Origin: Bog-473 sp963745175
GTDB lineage: Bacteria; Actinomycetota; Acidimicrobiia; Acidimicrobiales; RAAP-2
DNA length: 64,000 nt
Assembly (NCBI GenBank): GCA_963745175.1
Contig: CAVUWK010000002.1
Span: forward strand, 310,001 to 374,000
Direction: 5' to 3'
In this document: positions 19,415 to 27,503 of the stretch, piece by piece
How the letters are laid out: every line of letters starts with the position of its first letter
How positions within the stretch are numbered: position 1 is the stretch's first letter
The notes under the pieces: generated by a model
Seen by the model: only the letters and a program-made list of their open reading frames with translations
What the model was told of the DNA's origin: nothing
The model's database searches: none
Program-made: the position numbers and the translations under genes

Positions 19415-20159
19415 ACGGCCGGCTCGAGCAGGGCGCGCCCGCAGGTCCTCGACGAGGCCCCGTCCGGCGCCGAGCCCATCGACGTAGGCGCTGACCGAGC
19501 CGTACTGGTCCCGCACGTGGTCGAGCAGCAGCTCCATCTGGGCCGGGTCGGCCGAGAAGACCTCGTCGATGTTCTCGAATTGTCTCCCGGCCCTCGGGGT
19601 ACTTCACGAGGAGCTTGGCCCGTAGGCGCTGCATGGCCGCGCCGCTGAGCGCGTAGTCGGCCACGACCGTCGGCTCGTCGACGCCGAGCAGTGAGAGCAC
19701 GATGGCGGAGAGGACCCCTGTGCGGTCCTTGCCGGCGGTGCAGTGGAAGACAGCCGGGAGCGCGTCGGGGGTCGCCAGCACTTCCAGGGAGGCGAGGATC
19801 TGGCCGCCGGCGTCGCGCACCATCTCGAGGTACTGCGAGCCCAGCAGGCCGGGCCGGCGGTCGAACTCCTGCGCGTCGGGCAGCTCGTCGATGAAGGGGA
19901 AGTGATGGAAGGCCACGGGGTGGGCGTCGACGTCGAACCGCCCGCGCTCCAGCTCCGTCCCGGACCGCAGGTCGATGACCGTCCGGATGCCGAGGGTGTC
20001 CAGCACCGACAGGTCGGCCTCGGTGAGCTCGCCCAGGCCGTCGGCCCGGAAGAGCGTGCGCCACCGCGTCCGCGTCCCCGCGGAGGCGGCGTACCCACCG
20101 AGATCGCGGAAGTTCACCGCGCCCTCCAGTGCGATCATCCGCTCCACGGTCTCCGCCAC
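19411..20159 (-). CDS. Tyrosine-protein phosphatase (DSP-like), two frameshifts
   Basis: GTG start is fixed by AGGAGG at 20169-20174. N-terminal GAVNFRDLGGYAA and RTLFRADGL and the P-loop VFHCTAGKDRTGVLSAI (Cys nucleophile, Arg) define the tyrosine/serine phosphatase family related to MptpB and LMW-unrelated DSPs. An extra A at 19583 breaks the frame after KYPEGRE; the second frame continues NIDEVFSADPAQMELLLDHV and QYGSVSAYVDGLG. A further extra base at about 19432-19440 precedes the end ALLEPAV. Corrected length is about 248 aa. It lies 27 bases behind pspAB on the same strand. Confidence 0.82.
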
Positions 20160-20168
20160 GTCAATGCA

Positions 20169-20174
20169 CCTCCT
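20169..20174 (-). promoter_or_regulatory. Perfect ribosome binding site of the phosphatase gene
   Basis: AGGAGG on the minus strand, 9 nt before GTG at 20159. It decides the start over an internal ATG seven codons later. Confidence 0.7.
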
Positions 20175-20186
20175 GGTGACAAACCG

Positions 20187-20759
20187 TCAGGCCACCGGCA
20201 TGTCCCACAGGGGGAACCACCGGGTCAGGTCGGGCTCCACCGGGAGGTCGGCTCCGACCATGGTCCGAATGCGCAGCTCGAGCTCGGTGTCCCTGCGTTC
20301 CTTCCCGGCGTCAACCGGAGCGAAGGGGTAGAAGGTGCCGCGCTTGAAGAGGTAGATCAGACGGAAGGCCCGGGCGTCGTCGGGCGCGTCGGGGCCGGGG
20401 ACGAAGCCGAACGCCGAGCACAGCAGCTGGGGCCCCCAGCCGTTGTCCTGCAGCGTGGAGTTGGCCATGTGGATCTTGGTCACCAGCTCCTCGAGGTCGG
20501 TGTCGTCGAGGAGCAGCCAGCCGTAGTCGAAGGAGTCCTTGGCGTGACCGAAGCCCTCGCCCACCAGCTCGGAGATCTCCTTCTCGGCGTCCGCTGCCCC
20601 CTGGCCCGGCGGTGGCTTCCAGCAGACGCCGGCGTGGCCCGACGTCACCAGGCCGCCGGCGCTCTGCAGCGTCAACGCCGCGGTGGGGAGGGCGAAGAGG
20701 GCGTCCAGGTTGGCCCGGACCGGCTTGGTGCGGCCGAGGATGGTGTCGAAGAGGCCCAC
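20187..20759 (-). CDS. PspA-associated protein PspAB
   Basis: 190 aa with the characteristic MGLFDTILGRTKPVRANLDA N-terminus, DNGWGPQLLCSAFGF in the middle and the RWFPLWDMP end. PspAB proteins accompany PspA in actinobacteria and are thought to support envelope-stress function; biochemical activity is not established. It lies 19 bases after htpX on the same strand, third gene of the pspA-htpX-pspAB operon. Confidence 0.85.
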   Translation of the reverse strand: MGLFDTILGRTKPVRANLDALFALPTAALTLQSAGGLVTSGHAGVCWKPPPGQGAADAEKEISELVGEGFGHAKDSFDYGWLLLDDTDLEELVTKIHMANSTLQDNGWGPQLLCSAFGFVPGPDAPDDARAFRLIYLFKRGTFYPFAPVDAGKERRDTELELRIRTMVGADLPVEPDLTRWFPLWDMPVA

Positions 20760-20778
20760 GACCGGCGCTGCGGACGGC

Positions 20779-21723
20779 TCAGCTGGCCTGGCCGAGCTGG
20801 CGCTCGAGCGAGTCCAGCTGGGCCAGGCGACGCTCGAGCGTCGGGTGCGTCCGGAACAGGTTGCCGAAGCTGAAGCCCCCGCCCTGGCCCTGCGCTTCCC
20901 CGCTGGCCACGGCCGGGGTGAAGAAGAAGGCGTTGAACGGCTCGGCGGCGCGCAGGTCCTTGGTCGGGATGCGGCCCATCTCGCCGGTGATCTTGACCAG
21001 TGCCGAGGCCAGCAGGGAGGGCCGGCCGATGAGCAGCGCGCCCGATCGGTCCGCCGCCAGCTCCCGGTAGCGCGAGAGCGCCATCGTCAGCAGGAAGCTG
21101 ACGAAGTACACGACGACCGACACCAGCAGGACGATCATCTCGATGCCGGCCTGGTTCTGGTTGTTGTTGCCACCACCCCGCCCGCCCCCGAAGATCTCCG
21201 AGTAGAACAGCACACGGGTCAGGAGCCCGGCGATCATTCCGAGCCCGCTGGCGATCGTCATGACGGCGACGTCGCGGTGCGCCACGTGGGAGATCTCGTG
21301 CGAGAGCACCGCTTCGATCTCGGGCTCATCGAGGCGGCGCAGGAGCCCCGAGGTCACGCAGACGACGGACGACTTGGGGCTGCGGCCGGTGGCGAAGGCG
21401 TTGGGGATGTCGGTGGTGGCGATGGCCACCTTGGGCTTGGGCATGTCGGCCAGGGCGCACAGCCGGTCGACCACACCGTGCAGCTCCGGCGCCTGCTCGG
21501 GCGTCACCTCCTTGGCGTGCATGGCGTACATGGCGATCTTGGCGCTGAACCAGTACTGGCAGAACAGCAGGACGAACGCGATGACCAGCACGATCGCGAA
21601 GGACAGGCCCACGGCGATCAGGACGCCCACGACGAGCCCGTACAAGAGGACGAGGAGGAACCCGGTGAGGAACATCCGGTAGGTCAGGCCCCGGTCCGGC
21701 TTGATATTGCGGGAGATTGCCAT
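20779..21723 (-). CDS. htpX: Zinc metalloprotease HtpX (M48B)
   Basis: 314 aa. Two N-terminal transmembrane helices (residues about 17-60) and two more around 155-200 bracket the zinc-protease motif HEISHVAHRD near residue 143. The third ligand Glu lies in YRELAADRSGALL. HtpX degrades misfolded membrane proteins under envelope stress. The ATG overlaps the pspA stop (ATGA). The Gly-rich insert FGGGRGGGNNNQN between helices is usual for actinobacterial members. Confidence 0.92.
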   Translation of the reverse strand: MAISRNIKPDRGLTYRMFLTGFLLVLLYGLVVGVLIAVGLSFAIVLVIAFVLLFCQYWFSAKIAMYAMHAKEVTPEQAPELHGVVDRLCALADMPKPKVAIATTDIPNAFATGRSPKSSVVCVTSGLLRRLDEPEIEAVLSHEISHVAHRDVAVMTIASGLGMIAGLLTRVLFYSEIFGGGRGGGNNNQNQAGIEMIVLLVSVVVYFVSFLLTMALSRYRELAADRSGALLIGRPSLLASALVKITGEMGRIPTKDLRAAEPFNAFFFTPAVASGEAQGQGGGFSFGNLFRTHPTLERRLAQLDSLERQLGQAS

Positions 21724-22496
21724 CAGGCGCTCTCACCTCCTGTTCCCCCCTGTTGCTCTGCGGCGGGCAGCGCGGCCGTGGTGTCGGCGCCACCCCCCGT
21801 GCCAAGTTCGGCCTTCAACGCCGCCAGCTCGTTGTCCACCTGCGACGTCGACGACACCTTGTCGAGCTCCTTCTGGATGTCGTCGACCGGATGCGTCAGG
21901 TCGTCGAGCGCGCCCGATGCGAGCAGCTCGTCGATGGCGCCCGCCCGCGCCTGCATGCCGGCGATCTTGTCCTGGGCCCGCTGCATGGTGGCGCCCGCGC
22001 TCCGCGTGGAGTCCGAGATCCCGGACACCGCCTCGCCCACCTTGGTCTGGGCCTCGGCCGCGGTGTAGGAGGCCTTCATCGTCTCCTTCTGCGTGCGGAA
22101 GCGCTCGACCCGGACCTGCAGCTCCTGCGAGGTCTGCACGAGCTTCTGCTCCTGATCGGTGATCTGGTCGTGCTGGGTCTTGAGCTCGGTCAGCTGCTCG
22201 CCCAGCGCGGCCCGGCGCGCCAGCGCCTCACGCGCCAGGTCCTCGTTGCCCTGCCCCAGCGCGGCCTTGGCCTGACCCTGCAGCTTGTCGGCCTGCTTCT
22301 GCAACCCCTGGGCCTGCAGCTCGATCCGCTTGCGGGCCGTGGCCACGTCGGCCACGCCCCGGCGCACCTTCTGCAGCTGCTCGAGCTGCTTCTCGTAGGA
22401 GAGGTCCAGCGTGTCGCGTGGGTCCTCCATCTTGTCGAGCGCCTTGTTGGCCTTGGACCGGAAGATGTCCGCGACCCGACTGAAAAAGCCTGCCAT
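21723..22496 (-). CDS. pspA: PspA/IM30 family protein
   Basis: 257 aa from ATG at 22496, giving MAGFFSRVADIFRSKANKAL, the amphipathic membrane-binding helix of PspA. Almost the whole protein is heptad-rich coiled coil (YEKQLEQLQKVRRGVADVAT, then repeated K/E/Q/A segments to about residue 220), ending in a Gly/Ala/Glu-rich tail. ESCRT-III-like PspA assembles on damaged membranes. First gene of the pspA-htpX-pspAB operon, divergent from mca. No ribosome binding site; a TATGCT hexamer 8 nt upstream suggests leaderless expression. Confidence 0.9.
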   Translation of the reverse strand: MAGFFSRVADIFRSKANKALDKMEDPRDTLDLSYEKQLEQLQKVRRGVADVATARKRIELQAQGLQKQADKLQGQAKAALGQGNEDLAREALARRAALGEQLTELKTQHDQITDQEQKLVQTSQELQVRVERFRTQKETMKASYTAAEAQTKVGEAVSGISDSTRSAGATMQRAQDKIAGMQARAGAIDELLASGALDDLTHPVDDIQKELDKVSSTSQVDNELAALKAELGTGGGADTTAALPAAEQQGGTGGESA

Positions 22497-22504
22497 GGGT
22501 ACCG

Positions 22505-22510
22505 AGCATA
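22505..22510 (-). promoter_or_regulatory. -10 hexamer TATGCT of leaderless pspA
   Basis: On the minus strand TATGCT ends 8 nt before the pspA ATG. It shares the 77-base divergent region with the mca promoter. Confidence 0.5.
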
Positions 22511-22561
22511 AGGCCCAGCGGGGCAGGGGGGGCACCGGGCGGCCCTGCGCAGGCCCGCCGC

Positions 22562-22567
22562 TAAGGT
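22562..22567 (+). promoter_or_regulatory. -10 hexamer TAAGGT of leaderless mca
   Basis: TAAGGT lies 6 nt before the GTG at 22574, with no ribosome binding site. Confidence 0.5.
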
Positions 22568-22573
22568 CGGCAC

Positions 22574-23440
22574 GTGCCTGATCGCCTGTGCCTGCTCAGC
22601 GTCCACGCGCATCCCGACGACGAGGCCTCCAAGGGTGCGCCGACGGTGGCCCGCTACCACGCCGAGGGTGTCCACACCGTCCTGGTCTGCTGCACCGGGG
22701 GCGAGGAGGGCGACATCCTGAACCCGGCCATGGACACGCCCGAGGTGCGGGCCGACATCGGGCGGATCCGGATGGCCGAGCTGAAGGCCTCCACCGAGAT
22801 CATCGGCTACGACGACACCGTGCTGCTCGGCTACCGCGACTCGGGCATGCCCGACTCGGAGGCCAACAAGGACCCCGCCTCCTTCGCCCAGGCCCCCCTC
22901 GACGAGGCGGTCGAGCGGCTGGTCGCGGTCATCCGCCGCGAGCGGCCCCAGGTCATCATCACCTACGGCGACAACCAGACGGAGTACCCGCATCCGGACC
23001 ACCTCCGCGTGCACGAGATCTCCCTTCCGGCGTTCGACTCCGCCGGTGATCCGGACCGATTCCCGGAGGCGGGACCACCCTTCACCCCGGCCAAGCTCTA
23101 CTACTCGGTCTGGTCGGGCGAGCGGTTCCGCCAGATCCACGAGAAGTTCAAGGAGCTCGGTCTCGAGTCGCCCTTCGACGACAAGTGGCTGGCTCGCATG
23201 ACCAGGACCGAGCCGTTCACCACGACCATCGACGTCACCGGCTTCACGCATGTGCGCGGCGAGGCGCTCAAGGCGCACGCGACCCAGGTCGACCCCACGT
23301 CGCCCTTCTGGTTCGGCCTGCCCCCCGAGGTGATGCGGGACATCCATCCCGTCGACGAGTTCCGGCTGGCCAAGAGCCGCGTCGGCCCGACCGAGGTGAC
23401 CGAGGACGATCTCTTCGCGGGGGTCCGGACGGGGGACTGA
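22574..23440 (+). CDS. mca: Mycothiol S-conjugate amidase
   Basis: 288 aa, PIG-L/LmbE deacetylase fold. Zinc site: SVHAHPDDEASKGAP (HPDDE) with the third ligand in YPHPDHLRVHEI. The block CCTGGEEGDILNPAMDTPEV separates Mca from the deacetylase MshB, which differs there. Mca cleaves mycothiol conjugates to release mercapturic acids, so the host should make mycothiol, an actinobacterial trait. Start GTG, apparently leaderless. Confidence 0.9.
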   Translation: MPDRLCLLSVHAHPDDEASKGAPTVARYHAEGVHTVLVCCTGGEEGDILNPAMDTPEVRADIGRIRMAELKASTEIIGYDDTVLLGYRDSGMPDSEANKDPASFAQAPLDEAVERLVAVIRRERPQVIITYGDNQTEYPHPDHLRVHEISLPAFDSAGDPDRFPEAGPPFTPAKLYYSVWSGERFRQIHEKFKELGLESPFDDKWLARMTRTEPFTTTIDVTGFTHVRGEALKAHATQVDPTSPFWFGLPPEVMRDIHPVDEFRLAKSRVGPTEVTEDDLFAGVRTGD

Positions 23441-23446
23441 GGCGGA

Positions 23447-23938
23447 TCAGGCCGTGGGGCCGAGGAAGCCCCAGCTGATGATGCCGGCGCTCTGCAGCAG
23501 CACCACGGTGACGGCGGCGGCCAGCACGCCCAACAGGACCACGGTGACCACGGCCTTCCAGGTGGCGCGCCGCGGCCGCCGGGCCGCTCGCGGCTGGTCC
23601 GGCGTCGTCGGTGCCGGCGTGTCCTCCTCAGCCAGCGGACCCGTGGTGCCGGCCGTCGCCTGCCGCATGACGGCCTCGAGATCGTCCAGCGACCACCCCT
23701 TGACCACGAGCGGGGTCACCGAGCCGCCGCCGCGCAGCGTCAGGACGACACAGCCCGGTCTTTCCTCAATTTCCCACTGCGAGACGCGGTCCCAGGCCAT
23801 GCGCTGGTCCGCCCGTCCCGGCCGTCGGATCACCACGCCCTCGGGCGAGACCGCCATGTCGAAGACGTCGGCCTTGCCTCTGCGCTGCCTCGAGAGGACC
23901 GAGACACCCCGGATGGTCGTCGTGGTCGTGGTGGTCAC
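23447..23938 (-). CDS. Hypothetical protein with C-terminal membrane anchor
   Basis: 163 aa. A Thr-rich start leads into a PH-like beta segment (FDMAVSPEGVVIRRPG, then MAWDRVSQWEIEERPGCVVL). A Pro/Ala/Arg linker and one transmembrane helix near the end (VVTVVLLGVLAAAVTVVLL) follow. Predicted topology is N-in with a very short outside tail. It starts 10 bases after chbG on the same strand, so it is probably the last gene of the purK-purE-chbG operon. No function recognised. Confidence 0.65.
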   Translation of the reverse strand: MTTTTTTTIRGVSVLSRQRRGKADVFDMAVSPEGVVIRRPGRADQRMAWDRVSQWEIEERPGCVVLTLRGGGSVTPLVVKGWSLDDLEAVMRQATAGTTGPLAEEDTPAPTTPDQPRAARRPRRATWKAVVTVVLLGVLAAAVTVVLLQSAGIISWGFLGPTA

Positions 23939-23948
23939 CGGCCCCGGC

Positions 23949-24794
23949 TCAGCCTCCGGATCTCGCCAGGTCGCGCAACGGCCGGTACCCGATGAGAATG
24001 GCCCCGGCCTCGTCGAGCGAACGGCGGACCCAGTTCTCGTCGCAGATGATGCGGTGGTCGTCGACCCTGGCCTCCCAGTCGTCGGTCGCCAGCGAGCGGA
24101 GCTCGGCGCTGTCCACGGCCGGGTGCAGGAACAGTTCGGTCACTCCGGGCCGCAAGGTGGCGAGGTCCTTCTCGAAGACCTGCCTCGAGCCCACCCCGGG
24201 CACCAGGCGGAAGTGGTCGGTGAAGACGGCGCCGGCCTCGGCTGCCACCGCGCGGGCCGGGAACCCCACGTAGCGCTCCATGGCCACGCTGACCATGCGC
24301 AGGGGGAGCCCGAACTCCAGTGCCAGCTCGAGGTAGACGTCGAAGAACTCGGGTCGCAGTTGCAGCGTGCCCATGTGCGAGTCGAGGTGGCTGACGTCGA
24401 AGCCCCACAGGATCGCCCGCTCGATCTGGGCGCGGCACTCGCGGCGCACCTCGTCGAGGTCTGCGTGGTCCCAGACGTCTTCGACCGTCCGGGGGAAACC
24501 ACCGTCTCCGCCGAGGAGCGACGGCGCGTAGGTGATGGGGCCCCACCGGTACAGCTCGTATTCGGCGTTGACCGTGAGGTGCACGCCGATGTCCTCGCCG
24601 CGGTAGCGGCTGCTCGCCTCGCGGGCCCACGGGCAGGGCACCATGAGGGTGGCGCTGGTGACGGTTCCCGTGGCCAGGCACTCGAAGACGCCGACGTTGG
24701 CCGAATGGCACGATCCGAGGTCGTCGGCGTTGATCACGACGAGTTTGGCTTCGGCGCCGTAGCCGAGCCGTTGGGCCAGGTTCGGCTCAGCCAT
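23949..24794 (-). CDS. ChbG/HpnK (YdjC) family deacetylase
   Basis: 281 aa. Metal-site motif VINADDLGSCHSANVGVFE near the N-terminus, then TSATLMVPCPWAREA, VHLTVNAEYELY, and DVSHLDSHMGTLQLRPE with the HxDxH-like second ligand set. The family removes acetyl groups from chito-oligosaccharides or hopanoid-linked sugars. It overlaps the purE 3' end by 8 bases, so it is co-translated with purine genes; that pairing has no obvious metabolic logic. Confidence 0.85.
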   Translation of the reverse strand: MAEPNLAQRLGYGAEAKLVVINADDLGSCHSANVGVFECLATGTVTSATLMVPCPWAREASSRYRGEDIGVHLTVNAEYELYRWGPITYAPSLLGGDGGFPRTVEDVWDHADLDEVRRECRAQIERAILWGFDVSHLDSHMGTLQLRPEFFDVYLELALEFGLPLRMVSVAMERYVGFPARAVAAEAGAVFTDHFRLVPGVGSRQVFEKDLATLRPGVTELFLHPAVDSAELRSLATDDWEARVDDHRIICDENWVRRSLDEAGAILIGYRPLRDLARSGG

Positions 24795-25326
24795 CCCCGG
24801 CTCCTCCTGACGCGGCTTCGCCCGAGACGGTGCCGCCGGACACCTCTGCGTCCTGGGCCCGCGCCTCGGACGCGATGTCCTCCTGGAACGCCGCCATTCG
24901 GGCCGTCAGCTCCGGGTCCCCCTGGGCCAGGATGCGCACGGCCAGGAGGCCGGCGTTGCGGGCGCCGTTGACCGCCATGGTCGCCACCGGGACGCCCTTG
25001 GGCATCTGGACAATGGAGAGCAGGCTGTCGAGGCCGTCGAGCTGCGAGAGGGCCACCGGCACCCCGATGACGGGGAGGGTGGTGACGGAGGCGAGCATGC
25101 CGGGCAGGTGAGCGGCGCCCCCGGCCCCAGCGACGAGGACCCGCAGGCCGCGCCCGGCGGCCTCCTGCCCGAACGCCAGCATGTCGCGCGGGGTGCGGTG
25201 GGCCGAGACGACGCGCACCTCGTGCGCCACCCCGAAACGCTCCAACATGTCGACCGCGCCCTGCATGATCGGCAGGTCCGACGAGCTGCCCATGACGACG
25301 GCGACCAGGGGCGCCCGACCGCTCAC
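24787..25326 (-). CDS. purE: N5-carboxyaminoimidazole ribonucleotide mutase
   Basis: 179 aa from GTG. Class I PurE signature: MGSSSDLPIMQGA at the N-terminus, VVSAHRTPRDM, AGAGGAAHLPGMLAS, TLPVIGVPV, and SIVQMPKGVPVATMAVNGA. It converts N5-CAIR to CAIR in purine synthesis, using the product of PurK. A Gly/Ser/Ala-rich tail of about 17 residues exceeds the usual end. The GTG overlaps the purK stop (GTGA). Confidence 0.95.
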   Translation of the reverse strand: MSGRAPLVAVVMGSSSDLPIMQGAVDMLERFGVAHEVRVVSAHRTPRDMLAFGQEAAGRGLRVLVAGAGGAAHLPGMLASVTTLPVIGVPVALSQLDGLDSLLSIVQMPKGVPVATMAVNGARNAGLLAVRILAQGDPELTARMAAFQEDIASEARAQDAEVSGGTVSGEAASGGAGDG

Positions 25327-26498
25327 CGGAGCACCTCAGGGGGCAGCTCGATGCCGGCGGGCACCGGCGTCCCGAGGGCGACCGCAGCCGCCCAGGCGCG
25401 GGAGCGCACCACATCCGCCTCGTCCCCGCATACCGTCACGTGCCCCAGTTTGCGTCCCGGGCGGGCGCGCTTGCCATACAGGTGCACGTGCGCTCCCTCC
25501 ACGGCGAGGCCGGCGGTGAGCAGACGGCCGGGATCGGCGCCTCCAGGTCCCCCGAAGATGTTGACGCTCGCCACCTGCGGGTGCTGGGGCGCGGTCGACC
25601 CGAGCGGCAGGTCGAGCACGGCCCGCAGGTGGTTCTCGAACTGGGAGGTCACCGCTCCCTCAATCGTCCAGTGCCCGGAGTTGTGGGGTCGGGTCGCCAC
25701 CTCGTTGACCAACAGCCTGCCTCCGGTCCAGAAGAGCTCCACCGCCATGACGCCGACGGAGCCCGCGATCTCGGCCACCTTCTGGCCGAGGGCGGAGGCG
25801 GCATCCAGGACGTCGGCGTCGAGGCGCCCCGGCACCAGCACCTCCCGGCAGACCCCGTCCACCTGGGCGGTCTCGACCGCGGGCCAGGCCGCCGAGCCAC
25901 CCGACGGGCGGCGCGCCACCATGACGGCCAGCTCAGCCTCGAGGGGCAGCAGCTCCTCCACGACGACCCGGCCTCGCACCTGGGCGAGCACCGACTCCAC
26001 CGTGGCGCGGTCGCCGGCGGGCCACACGCCCTTGCCGTCGTAGCCACCGCGGGCCGCCTTGAGCATGACCGGCCACCCGTGTGCCGCCGCGAAGGCCTCG
26101 ACCTCGTCGGGGGCGGTCGGCCCCTCGTCCACCACTGCGTAGGCCGGCACCGGCACCCCGGCGCCGTCCAGGACGGTCCGCATGTGCGCCTTGTCGACCG
26201 CGAGCTCCAGCGTGTCGGCTCCGGGACGGACCACCGCGCCGCCCGCGGCCACCTCGGCCACAATCTCGAGGTCCACCTGCTCGTGGTCGAACGTCACCAC
26301 GTCGCAGCGTGCCGCGAACGCCGCGAGCTCCTCGGCGACGAACGGCGAGCCCAGCACGACCTCGGTGGCCACGGCGCAGGCCGCATCGTCGGGGTGCTGC
26401 GCCAGCACGGCCATGGTGAGGCCCAGGGCACTGGCCGCCTCACCCGCCATTCGGGCCAGCTGACCTGCCCCGACGAACCCGACGGGGTGGGTGCTCAG
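25323..26498 (-). CDS. purK: N5-carboxyaminoimidazole ribonucleotide synthase
   Basis: ATP-grasp enzyme making N5-CAIR from AIR, bicarbonate and ATP. The first ATG (26450) would begin after the essential N-terminal strand GFVGAGQLARM, which is encoded in frame just upstream. No ATG, GTG or TTG lies between that block and an upstream stop; CTG at 26498 gives MSTHPVGFVGAGQLARM, so a CTG start is proposed. Other blocks: VVTFDHEQVD, WPVMLKAARGGYDGKGVW, VVVEELLPLEAELAVMVAR, NEVATRPHNSGHWTIEGAVT. It leads the purK-purE-chbG operon. Confidence 0.9.
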   Translation of the reverse strand: MSTHPVGFVGAGQLARMAGEAASALGLTMAVLAQHPDDAACAVATEVVLGSPFVAEELAAFAARCDVVTFDHEQVDLEIVAEVAAGGAVVRPGADTLELAVDKAHMRTVLDGAGVPVPAYAVVDEGPTAPDEVEAFAAAHGWPVMLKAARGGYDGKGVWPAGDRATVESVLAQVRGRVVVEELLPLEAELAVMVARRPSGGSAAWPAVETAQVDGVCREVLVPGRLDADVLDAASALGQKVAEIAGSVGVMAVELFWTGGRLLVNEVATRPHNSGHWTIEGAVTSQFENHLRAVLDLPLGSTAPQHPQVASVNIFGGPGGADPGRLLTAGLAVEGAHVHLYGKRARPGRKLGHVTVCGDEADVVRSRAWAAAVALGTPVPAGIELPPEVLR

Positions 26499-26577
26499 GT
26501 CGCTCGCCCCCGTGCAGGGATTCGCCTAGACAGTGGTGCGGACACAACGGGCACACTACGCGAGGAGCACCAGGGAC

Positions 26578-27498
26578 ATGGCCAAAGCGCTGCGCATCGG
26601 GGGCATGATCGACGTCGACCGGCCGTTCGCCGGCGTGGTCGACGAACTGCGGCGCTACGCCGACGCGGGGTTCGAGCACGCCTTCGCGGCGCAGATTTTC
26701 GGACCCGACGCGCTCACGCTGCTGGCCGCGGCGGGGGCGCAGGTGCCCGGGATCGGCCTGGGGACCGGCGTGGTGCCGGTACACGCGCGCCACCCGATGA
26801 TGTTGGCTGCGCAGGCGCTCACGGTCCAGGAGGTAACCGACAACCGTCTCATCCTCGGCATCGGTCTCTCGCACCAGGTGATGGTCGAGGGCATCTGGGG
26901 GATGAGCTTCGACAAGCCGGCGCGCTACATGAAGGAGTACCTGGCGTCGCTCATGCCCCTCCTGCGCGGCGAGGTGGTCAGCAGCGCGGGCGAGCGCGTC
27001 ACGACGACGACGCCGCTGCCCCTGGGCGTTCCGGGTGCGACCGCCCCGCCCGTCCTGGTCGCCGCCCTCGGCACCGTCATGCTCAAGCTGGCGGGAACCG
27101 TGGCCGACGGCACCGTGACCTGGATGACGGGCACCGCCACCATCGACAGCCACATCGTGCCGACCATCCGCGCCGCGGCCGAGGCCGCAGGAAGGCCCGA
27201 GCCACGGGTCGGGGTCTCCCTGCCGGTCACGATCACGAGCGACATCGAGGCAGCCAAGGAGCGGATCAACCAGGCCACGGCCATCTACCCGACCCTGCCC
27301 TCCTACAAGGCCATGTTGGACAAGGAGGGCGCCGAGAGAGCGGGGGACATCGCCTTCGTCGGGGACGAGGAATCGGTCGCCGCCTCGCTGGCCCGGCTGG
27401 CCGAGGCGGGGGCCACCGACTTCGTGGGGTCGATCATGGGCGACGCCGCCGAGCGCGCCCGCAGCTTCGCCTTGCTCAGCGAGCTGGCTCGAGCCTGA
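26578..27498 (+). CDS. F420-type LLM class oxidoreductase (TIGR03564-like)
   Basis: 306 aa from ATG at 26578, chosen for GAGGAG about 12 nt upstream and the MAKALRIGGMIDVDRPFAGV start. Bacterial-luciferase-like barrel: GIGLGTGVVPVHARHPMMLA with the nonprolyl cis-bond region, RLILGIGLSHQVMVEGIWGM and VLVAALGTVMLKLAGTVADG. Actinobacterial members of this subgroup use coenzyme F420; substrate unknown. Divergent from purK. Confidence 0.82.
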   Translation: MAKALRIGGMIDVDRPFAGVVDELRRYADAGFEHAFAAQIFGPDALTLLAAAGAQVPGIGLGTGVVPVHARHPMMLAAQALTVQEVTDNRLILGIGLSHQVMVEGIWGMSFDKPARYMKEYLASLMPLLRGEVVSSAGERVTTTTPLPLGVPGATAPPVLVAALGTVMLKLAGTVADGTVTWMTGTATIDSHIVPTIRAAAEAAGRPEPRVGVSLPVTITSDIEAAKERINQATAIYPTLPSYKAMLDKEGAERAGDIAFVGDEESVAASLARLAEAGATDFVGSIMGDAAERARSFALLSELARA

Positions 27499-27503
27499 TC
27501 AGT

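Noticed and set aside
20683..22068. A 461-codon plus-strand open frame
   Set aside because: Antisense to htpX and pspA; no domain, composition is that of a shadow frame.
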